Source of the DNA: Chrysomallon squamiferum
Taxonomy: Eukaryota > Mollusca > Gastropoda > Neomphalida > Peltospiridae
DNA: 64,000 nucleotides
Direction: 5' to 3'
Assembly: GCA_012295275.1 (NCBI GenBank)
Contig: CM022675.1
Coordinates: forward strand, 12,165,016-12,229,015
Numbering within the stretch: position 1 is the stretch's first letter; every line of letters begins with the position of its first letter. Shown here one piece after another: positions 60,301 through 64,000 of the stretch. A program made the position numbers and the translations under genes. The notes beneath the pieces were generated by a model that was given only the letters and a program-made list of their open reading frames with translations, was not told the origin of the DNA and ran no database searches.

Positions 60301-61731
60301 GCAACTTGAAAGTTATTTCATCTTGCATGTTGTTTTTGATCAGAAGAGTTTCTGTACCCAAAGGCCATCCGATGTTGGTTTGTAGAAATTTTAATCTGGT
60401 TTTTTCTTTTATGTGTAATTTTGATGGTTTGTAGAAATTTTAATCTGGTTTTTTCTTTTATGTGTAATTTTGATGTTTTGTAGAAATTTTAATCTGTTTT
60501 TCTTTTATATGAAATTTTATGGTTTGTAAAAATTTTAATCTGTTTTATTGTTTGTAGAAATTTTAATCTCTTTTTTTTTTTTCACATTTATATGAGATTT
60601 GGATGGTTTGTAGAAATTTAAAATATTTTGTCTTTTAAGTACAACATGTATTTTGCTGTTAAATAAAAGGCAAGTGAAAATATATATATATATATAAAGA
60701 AGAAAAACAAAAACAAATCCTAACAACACAATAATAATTGAACAAAAATGATTATATTAATAACCAAATACTACTGCCATAATTACAACTATTTGTATTA
60801 CTTTACTATTACTACCACTGCTATTACTATTACTACTACTAGTACTCCTGCTGCGTCTGCTATTACTATTACTACAAATAATAATAAAAGGAAGAATAAC
60901 AACAAAAATTAAAGTGAAATCCAATAATTATTAAATGTAAAACAATGCAGAATAAATTGTAAAATATTATTTAGTACAGAAAAAGATAAAAAAGTAATAA
61001 TAATAAATAAATGCTGTTTAATTAAAATTATTGAATGATAGGGATTGTTTCATGTTTTATCTGTAAATTTATTTTAATTCATTTGTTTCAGCCCATGCCT
61101 GGAGAGATAGCCAAGCATGTCTACAGAGATGAAGAAATGAAGAATGTGTACATTGGTCTGAGGAAGTCATATGAATACTGTGAAGTATGTAATAAATATT
61201 TAAATTAAATTAATTTCTATTTAAAATTTCTTAGAGTGTGTGTACAACAGGTTATGACAAGTATTGTGTATTGAATGCATTAAGAAACTGTTTTATTTTT
61301 TCTAATTCAGAATTTATTAAGAGAATGGACTTAAGAGATTGTATTTTGTCTAATCAGAATTTATTATGAGAATGGGGTGCTGAGTATATTAAAAGACTTA
61401 TTTTCTCTGTTTCAGAATTCATTAAGAGAATGAGATTCTGAGTATATTAAGAGATTGTATTTTCTCTGTTTCACAATTTATTAAGAGAATGGAATTAAGA
61501 GATTGTATTTTCTCTGTTTCAGAATTTATTAAGAGAATGAGATTCTGAGTATATTAAGAGATTGTATTTTCTCTATTTTACAATTTATTAAGAGAATGGA
61601 ATTAAGAGATTGTATTTTCTCTGTTTCAGAATTTATTAAGAGAATGGGGTGCTGAGTATATTAAGCGACTAAGAGCAGCTGCTGATTCTACTACAGATCT
61701 ACAGCCCCCTTTGTCAAAAACACAACGCTAA
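28757..61731 (+). CDS. C21orf58-like (DUF4587) protein with a long-isoform C-terminal domain of unknown function
   Basis: About 21 coding exons over 33 kb join in phase. The short product (353 aa) uses exons 1-10 and a terminal exon at 50447; the long product (665 aa) splices exon 10 to 54385 and continues to 61731. The N-terminal part has a coiled-coil-like stretch, IQQAMLRRQDLIDKIRREQL, followed by LQRPH. A Pro/Gln/Val-rich stretch and a Met/Gln-rich helix with ENAQMNHYVMQQLMLQNL follow. I recall the same order in human C21orf58 and the DUF4587 NAQM motif in C21orf58 and PRR29. Residues about 336-665 of the long form are mostly helical, with no family I recognise. The divergent IFT54 neighbour and X-box-like sites suggest a ciliary role, but this is inference. 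Joining the two halves into one gene rests on phase and on the lack of a separate start. Confidence 0.72.
29242..29307. repeat. (TC)n microsatellite
   Basis: About 33 TC units in intron 1 of gene 4. Confidence 0.95.
32841..32867 (+). repeat. (GTAA)n microsatellite
   Basis: Seven GTAA units; in the sense orientation each junction reads GTAAGT, the consensus 5' splice site. Confidence 0.9.
33305..33396. repeat. (AG)n microsatellite, the longest in the window
   Basis: About 46 uninterrupted AG units in intron 1 of gene 4. Confidence 0.95.
34640..34910. repeat. Degenerate (TACA)n / (GATA)n tract
   Basis: A mixed ATACATACAT repeat with GATA interruptions, running into GATGAC units at the right end. 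Such tracts are common in molluscan introns. Confidence 0.85.
35919..36013. repeat. (AGT)n trinucleotide repeat
   Basis: AGT units with GTG interruptions. They give poly-Val/Ser or poly-Thr frames, which are repeat translations and not genes. Confidence 0.9.
37996..38007 (+). repeat. Molluscan-type repeat motif GGGAGATAACTC
   Basis: A 12-base motif I associate with dispersed repeats in molluscan genomes. A variant with one base different is at 19346-19357. No full element is visible around either copy. Confidence 0.35.
38273..38321 (+). CDS. Gene 4 exon 2
   Basis: KLANEREKLQRPETSS plus a split serine. Acceptor TTTTAG, donor CCA|GTAAGT, phase 1. Confidence 0.8.
38627..38700 (+). CDS. Gene 4 exon 3
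   Basis: EGGDGHLKIQQAMLRRQDLI to DKIR; resembles the basic helix of C21orf58. Acceptor TTGTAG; the donor is GTCAGT, the same unusual donor as IFT54 exon 4. Confidence 0.82.
39089..39230 (+). CDS. Gene 4 exon 4
   Basis: 47 codons, REQLDLQRPHTHSPRRRFTP to FNWYNSRP, Arg- and Pro-rich. Acceptor TTTACAG, donor CCAG|GTAAGT, phase 1. Confidence 0.87.
39697..39737. repeat. (TTA)n microsatellite in intron 4
   Basis: About 13 TTA/ATT units. Confidence 0.9.
40595..40672 (+). CDS. Gene 4 exon 5
   Basis: DEDFSNVPYLPPIDPRPGTH then YLSYDP. Acceptor CATTAAG, donor CCAG|GTAAAA, phase 1 on both sides. Confidence 0.82.
40869..40896. repeat. Poly-T tract
   Basis: An uninterrupted T run of about 28 bases in intron 5. 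Confidence 0.9.
41556..41585 (+). CDS. Gene 4 exon 6 (30-nt microexon)
   Basis: GGPPPDGAHQ, phase 1 on both sides, so it can be skipped in frame. Acceptor TTCAAG, donor CAAG|GTAAGA. Confidence 0.78.
42363..42668 (+). CDS. Gene 4 exon 7 (Pro/Gln/Val-rich)
   Basis: 101 codons starting ADMANIKHVIEHHVRQQP. It includes the in-frame repeats VQPVVQPVV and VQHVQHVQHIQP and ends SENKDKGFNKG. The acceptor is a tandem AGCAG, so the start may be 42363 or 42366. Donor GGAG|GTAAGG, phase 1. Confidence 0.88.
43324..43442 (+). CDS. Gene 4 exon 8A (DUF4587-like, mutually exclusive with 8B)
   Basis: 119 bases encode DFMDMMMIENAQMNHYVMQQ, then LMLQNL and VATAPVATQT. Acceptor TTATAG, donor ACA|GTAAGT. It enters in phase 1 and leaves in phase 0. 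The NAQM motif is that of DUF4587 proteins. Confidence 0.87.
44236..44357 (+). CDS. Gene 4 exon 8B (duplicate of 8A)
   Basis: 122 bases encode DFMDMMMFENVQMHHMVMQQ, then MMMQNL and APVQSTV. Acceptor TTTTAG, donor GTC|GTAAGT, same phases as 8A. Nineteen of the first 25 residues after the split Asp match 8A. Confidence 0.87.
44358..46822 (+). other. Gene 4 intron 8
   Basis: About 2.5 kb of very AT-rich intron with T-rich runs near 44671-44690 and 44827-44890 and an (ATC)n stretch near 46527-46550. No further exon copy of the 8A/8B type was found. Confidence 0.6.
46823..46932 (+). CDS. Gene 4 exon 9
   Basis: MQAARPVYHHHFQAVSAPVA, then PPIHHYQSLPPLEGGF and a split serine. Acceptor TTAACAG, donor TC|GTAAGT, phase 2. 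Confidence 0.87.
47822..47937. repeat. GAATGAACAAAC-type minisatellite
   Basis: Tandem 8-12 base units (AATGAACAAAC/G) directly left of the 36-bp minisatellite in intron 9. Confidence 0.9.
47970..48505. repeat. 36-bp minisatellite with a 180-bp higher-order period
   Basis: About 14.5 tandem 36-base units (core GACACTTTGTTCAACGAC) in intron 9. Units differ mainly at the codon before GAC: TTT, TCT or TGT. Unit types follow F,F,S,C,C,C,F,S,C,C,C,F,F,F, so the five-unit block F-S-C-C-C occurs twice. Because 36 is a multiple of three, the array is open in several frames on both strands. Those frames are translations of the repeat and I do not call them genes. Confidence 0.95.
48506..49463 (+). 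other. Right part of gene 4 intron 9
   Basis: AT-rich intron. An upstream acceptor (TTACAG, 49441) precedes the one used for exon 10 but would lead to a stop after eight codons. Confidence 0.55.
49464..49489 (+). CDS. Gene 4 exon 10 (26-nt microexon)
   Basis: Its first base completes a serine; RGVSFGGR and a split codon follow. Acceptor CTTTTCAG, donor CGAG|GTAAGT. It fits exon 9 (phase 2) and both downstream options (phase 1). Confidence 0.78.
50447..50505 (+). CDS. Gene 4 exon 11a: alternative terminal exon of the short isoform
   Basis: Acceptor TTCTTTCAG, phase 1. It encodes VYNNPRYFYDDGSNYYTYH and TGA at 50503-50505, with an AATAAA about 120 bases downstream. It yields a 353-residue protein close to the size of human C21orf58. 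Confidence 0.75.
50628..50633 (+). terminator. Polyadenylation signal of the short isoform
   Basis: AATAAA follows the exon 11a stop by about 120 bases, in a segment less AT-rich than the rest, so it is more credible than most hexamers here. Confidence 0.5.
50640..54384 (+). other. Gene 4 intron between exon 10/11a and exon 11b
   Basis: About 3.7 kb with no protein-like frame. It has a TGTG-rich stretch at 53480-53620 and a long (TAA)n at about 53894-53965. No alternative first exon or in-frame start for the downstream exons is visible. Confidence 0.6.
53894..53965. repeat. (TAA)n microsatellite
   Basis: About 23 TAA units with one CAA interruption near the right end. Confidence 0.95.
54385..54450 (+). 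CDS. Gene 4 exon 11b (long isoform)
   Basis: FRGRNHFGRVLPTNTRTDVI then A, after a split codon. Acceptor ATTTAG, donor GCAA|GTAAGT, phase 1 on both sides. Confidence 0.82.
54507..54580. repeat. (CT)n(AT)n compound microsatellite
   Basis: About 28 CT units then AT units, starting 56 bases after the exon 11b donor. Confidence 0.95.
54843..54893 (+). CDS. Gene 4 exon 12 (long isoform)
   Basis: NVKRTDWVRKTYPYEDS. Acceptor TTACAG, donor TCAA|GTAAGT, phase 1 on both sides. Confidence 0.84.
55338..55410. repeat. Poly-T followed by (TAA)n/(TTA)n
   Basis: A poly-T run then TAATAA changing to ATTATT, which makes a potential AT hairpin, upstream of exon 13. Confidence 0.9.
55469..55542 (+). CDS. Gene 4 exon 13 (long isoform)
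   Basis: KGLARFREIALAAWFIAVLK then ASVQK, an amphipathic to hydrophobic helix. Acceptor TTTTTCAG, donor AAG|GTATTT, phase 0. Confidence 0.86.
55543..57389 (+). other. Gene 4 intron 13
   Basis: AT-rich intron with trinucleotide (AAT/ACA) mixtures at 56100-56310 and TTTA tracts at 56650-56750. GT runs and duplicated segments lie at 57160-57385, just before exon 14. Confidence 0.6.
57160..57385 (+). repeat. Tandem duplication of GATATAATGTAT units with (GT)n
   Basis: The segment ATCTGATATAATGTATAATA followed by TAACACTGAA occurs twice, separated by (GT)n. The second copy runs directly into the exon 14 acceptor. Confidence 0.8.
57390..57476 (+). CDS. Gene 4 exon 14 (long isoform)
   Basis: 29 codons, GKGNRPSSAFLFGIILKEIV to LYLN. 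Acceptor TTTCAG, donor AAT|GTAAGA, phase 0 on both sides. Confidence 0.86.
58021..58053. repeat. Three tandem 11-base units
   Basis: AGTGGCATGAC three times without error, within the less AT-rich block of intron 14. Confidence 0.9.
58102..58147. other. GC-rich inverted repeat (hairpin)
   Basis: ATGGCGGGC (58102-58110) pairs with GCCCGCCAT (58139-58147), and inside it TGCG (58114-58117) pairs with CGCA (58134-58137), with a 16-base loop. Confidence 0.75.
58428..58604 (+). CDS. Gene 4 exon 15 (long isoform)
   Basis: 59 codons, PNGNIYPVMKDIIGPDAYDL to ITEIM, containing LVDSGQGAQPLQRDRSALMQ. Acceptor CTTTCAG, donor ATG|GTAATA, phase 0. The frame is clean and codon-like in an otherwise AT-rich region. 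Confidence 0.88.
58924..59025 (+). CDS. Gene 4 exon 16 (long isoform)
   Basis: 34 codons, PKTGVLGTHRKSAVFELIKT to WQVEL. Acceptor GTTTCAG, donor CTG|GTATGT, phase 0. Confidence 0.87.
59200..59549. repeat. (ATT)n-rich tract forming the exon 17 acceptor
   Basis: Imperfect ATT/GTT repeats with a (CA)n block at about 59371-59401. The last pure (ATT)n run ends directly in TTAG, the exon 17 3' splice site. Confidence 0.85.
59550..59654 (+). CDS. Gene 4 exon 17 (long isoform)
   Basis: 35 codons, DRLQFNERGRTINIGNNEAF then a hydrophobic FLIIGIFLSRSLVTT. Acceptor is the ATTATTAG microsatellite, donor ACG|GTAATG, phase 0. Confidence 0.86.
60240..60377 (+). CDS. Gene 4 exon 18 (long isoform)
   Basis: 46 codons, LFLKPIDYGLSTEPLNDVNY to KGHPML. 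Acceptor TTTCAG, donor TTG|GTTTGT, phase 0. The donor and its flank are copied several times just downstream. Confidence 0.85.
60378..60620 (+). repeat. Tandem copies of the exon 18 donor flank
   Basis: GTTTGTAGAAATTTTAATCT recurs with small changes, starting at about 60378, 60427, 60475, 60522, 60550 and 60606. Spacing is mostly 47-49 bases, then 28 and 56. Confidence 0.9.
60621..61091 (+). other. Gene 4 intron 18, right part
   Basis: AT-rich, with an (AT)n run at about 60678-60697 and an ACT-rich stretch at 60800-60880. No coding segment was seen. Confidence 0.6.
61092..61184 (+). CDS. Gene 4 exon 19 (long isoform)
   Basis: 31 codons, PMPGEIAKHVYRDEEMKNVY to YEYCE. Acceptor TTTCAG, donor GAA|GTATGT, phase 0. 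Confidence 0.87.
61301..61628 (+). repeat. Six degenerate copies of the exon 20 acceptor and 5' end
   Basis: Copies of TTCAGAATTTATTAAGAGAA end their CAG-equivalent at 61310, 61357, 61415, 61474, 61522 and 61581; the real one is at 61629. Spacings of 59 and 48 alternate, giving a 107-base unit. Two copies (61474, 61581) have lost the AG. Confidence 0.9.
61630..61731 (+). CDS. Gene 4 exon 20 (last exon of the long isoform, stop 61729-61731)
   Basis: NLLREWGAEYIKRLRAAADS to LSKTQR and TAA. Acceptor GTTTCAG, phase 0. It is the only copy in the tandem array that stays open. Confidence 0.87.
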   Translation, partial: NLLREWGAEYIKRLRAAADSTTDLQPPLSKTQR

Positions 61732-61999
61732 TACAGACTCCAGTACAGACAGACAACAGACAGGACTTTGTTTATTATTCTGATGGACAAAACAATTTTA
61801 CTATTATCTGCTGGTCAGTTAATCTGCAAATATAATTACTGTAGTTGAAATCTAAAATTTATAAAATCATTATGCTAGAAATGAAATTGTTTTGTAAGAA
61901 TAATACATTTTTCTTATTTCAGTTAACAAATTCCAAAAGTATGAAAACAGAACACTAAAGAAATGTTGATTTATTACAGATGATACAGTACCTGTGTGT

Positions 62000-62059
62000 G
62001 TGGGTGGGTGGGTGTGTGTATGTTTGGGGGTATGGGGGTATGGGGGGTGTGGGGGTGTG

Positions 62060-62063
<4 letters not shown>
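62000..62063 (+). other. G-rich tract with quadruplex potential
   Basis: At least seven runs of three to six G separated by one to a few bases (GTGGGTGGGTGGG, then GGGGGTATGGGGGTATGGGG), on the sense strand about 270 bases after the gene 4 stop. Confidence 0.8.

Positions 62064-62122
<59 letters not shown>
62064..62122. repeat. (AG)n microsatellite
   Basis: About 29 AG units, abutting the G-rich tract. Confidence 0.95.
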
Positions 62123-62126
<4 letters not shown>

Positions 62127-63646
62127 ATATTTAAGTAATTTGTTATGTTAAAGTTAACAAATCCAGTTCTTGTTACTAATCATGCAGCCTCCAAAAATAG
62201 AAAAAAATTATGAAGAGTTACATTTTGCTTTAGTGCTTTTTTTATAATCTGCTGAACTAAATTACTGTAAAAATTATTTTGAGTTGTTATAACAGGAAAA
62301 GTGCATGAAATTTTCATCAATAGAATGCTAAACTATTTCATGTTACAGTGTTTTTATTTATTTAACATATGTATCTGTGATATTTTGTAATTTATTCTGT
62401 GTCTGTGATAATAGTATAGGTAATTTTAATTTTACGATTGTCTGAAAGAAATAATTCTATTTATATATAACATTTATTATTATAATTATATACACAAGCG
62501 ATTTTAGTCAAATATAGATAAATAGACTTGTTTTAACATAAAAATATTTTCTGATATGATTAGAAGTAATTTTCAGAATACTTTAAGAGGGGCATCAAAA
62601 TTAAATGTTTATAAAATTATTTTAATGCACACACACACACACACACACACATTGACAGACACATAAAAAATACAATGCATGTACATACTTATGCACAAAT
62701 ATATACATACATAAATTTAGCCAAAACATTTTTTTAATGAATCTGAACCAGAACATTTGTAATGCATGAACTCCCCTTTTTTCAACAAAACATGTTAAAA
62801 TTTTATTTTTTAATTATTTATTTTATTTTATTTATTTAATTTTGCTTACTTGCTTTGAGCATTACAAATCTTTAATGAGTTAAGTTCATTTAGTTATATT
62901 GTTGAATTTTTCACAATTTATGCACAAATAATTTATTTTAATTTTTATAATACAAATTTGAAAATATAATTTAGGAATGTTTTTGTACAGATTTAGCCAA
63001 AATTGGATTTATTTCATAATTAAAATCGTCTGTGTACAGTTCTTACCCTTTTTGTGAAATAAATTTTTAAAAATTTAGTTATATTTAATTTAAAAATTAA
63101 TTTTTTAGATATCTGTGCAGCAGATACTTTAGTTAAATATGTAATTCTAAATATTTCTTTCATGTGCAGTATGTTCTCTAAATGAATGAATGTTTGTATA
63201 TTTTAATAAAATACATATTAATGCTGATATTTTTTGTTTCTCTGTTAATGCTGGAAATCTTACTGAAATGTTTTTTCTAAAATGATGATGTGAGACAGGA
63301 AGTAAATCTTTTTATGAACTATTCTTAATGATTTTCAGATTTGCTTGTGCTAGCTAATCCTTGTATCAGTAATAAGAATGTCAACAGAGGGTCTTATGCA
63401 TTTTCTTTTATTAAAATAAGTTGTATATTAAATTCTTATCAAAATACCTTATATATAGTGTTATTAAAATTAGTTATACATTCTGTTAATAAAATGAGTT
63501 ATATATCCTGTTGTTAAAGTAAGTTATGCAGAATAGATTACTTATAACTGGAACATTTATCCTTTTAATTTATATGATCTTATTAAAACAATATTCTCCC
63601 ACCATAATAATAAAAATAAGAAAGAAATACGCTCTTTTATTCAAAA

Positions 63647-63790
63647 ACGGTCTCGCGATGTCTGTCAAGGCGGTTCGAACCTTACCGCTGGACGCCTGTC
63701 GCCAGATCGTTCTGCGAAACGAGCGCGTAACACCCAAAGCTCCGCGGAATTCACGGCTTTTTATGAATTCGGCAGACCGGATCAACAATC
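63647..63790. other. CpG-rich patch of unknown nature
   Basis: About 140 bases with roughly 18 CpG, unlike the CpG-poor surroundings. Both strands have an open frame of 70-110 codons through it, but neither has a recognisable motif. It could be the promoter or first exon of a gene to the right, a retroposon, or a conserved exon on either strand. Confidence 0.35.
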
Positions 63791-64000
63791 ATGACAGATG
63801 TGACATTTTACAGATAAAAAAACACTCTTCCGTCATACGTTGTAATAGTTTAATCATTTGTTAGTTCTTTAAAACTTTCTGCGGCAGTTTTTTCAAGTGT
63901 CAGCCAGTGCGATCGCCCCTCATACATTTCATGTTATGTTAAACATCCAATATTTATTTGAAAAATAGTGTTAAAAAACTCAGTTTAAAAGAACTTCAAA

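Larger units (their letters stand above)
61732..63640 (+). other. Probable 3' UTR of gene 4 and intergenic DNA
   Basis: AT-rich without coding frames. Candidate AATAAA sites lie at 63058-63063 and 63205-63210. It contains a G-rich tract, (AG)n and (CA)n at about 62632-62651. Confidence 0.5.

Noticed and set aside
63670-63690. tRNA-like B box (GGTTCGAACC)
   Set aside because: The bases on either side do not form a T-stem on either strand, and no anticodon or acceptor stem is found at the right distance.
1-64000. CRISPR arrays, operons, bacterial promoters and ribosome binding sites
   Set aside because: The DNA is eukaryotic; the tandem repeats are minisatellites without spacer structure and the genes have spliceosomal introns.

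Overview
The window is animal nuclear DNA. It is very AT-rich, genes are cut into small exons with GT-AG introns of up to about 9.4 kb, and intergenic and intronic DNA is full of (AG)n, (TAA)n, (TACA)n and poly-T tracts. The encoded proteins look bilaterian. A GGGAGATAACTC motif near 38.0 kb, which I associate with molluscan repeats, together with the (TACA)n tracts makes a mollusc or another lophotrochozoan my best guess; the species cannot be read from the sequence.

Layout: (1) 114-695, plus strand: the last two coding exons of an amphiphysin/BIN1-type gene, encoding its C-terminal SH3 domain; the rest lies left of the window. (2) 7383-9186, plus: a complete three-exon NDUFA8, a mitochondrial complex I subunit with four CX9C motifs. 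(3) 27304-13074, minus: a complete 17-exon TRAF3IP1 (IFT54), whose conceptual product is 693 aa. (4) 28757-61731, plus: a gene of about 21 exons. Its first half resembles C21orf58-type (DUF4587) proteins; its second half is a roughly 330-residue region I do not recognise. (5) From about 63.65 kb: a CpG-rich patch at the right edge, of unknown role.

Genes 3 and 4 are divergent, with start codons about 1.45 kb apart. IFT54 is an intraflagellar transport protein, and an X-box-like (RFX) element with 12/14 matches to an ideal site lies about 170 bp upstream of its ATG. A weaker X-box-like element and a YY1-like AAGATGGCGGCC lie at the start codon of gene 4. This suggests a divergent pair of cilium-related genes, although the ciliary role of gene 4 is inference.

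Gene 4 is the most interesting locus. Exons 8A and 8B are two diverged copies of one exon, and their phases allow only one to be used per transcript. A terminal exon at 50447-50505, with its own AATAAA, competes in phase with an exon at 54385. The outcome is a short (353 aa, C21orf58-like) or a long (665 aa) protein. Several of its splice sites lie next to, or inside, tandem duplications: before exon 14, inside the exon 17 acceptor, after the exon 18 donor and before exon 20. A 36-bp minisatellite with a 180-bp higher-order period sits in intron 9.

The rest (696-7300, 9187-13070, the large introns, 61.7-63.6 kb) is AT-rich non-coding DNA in which I see simple repeats and no convincing genes or RNA genes. 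All exon boundaries come from reading frame, splice consensus and family resemblance, without transcript data.
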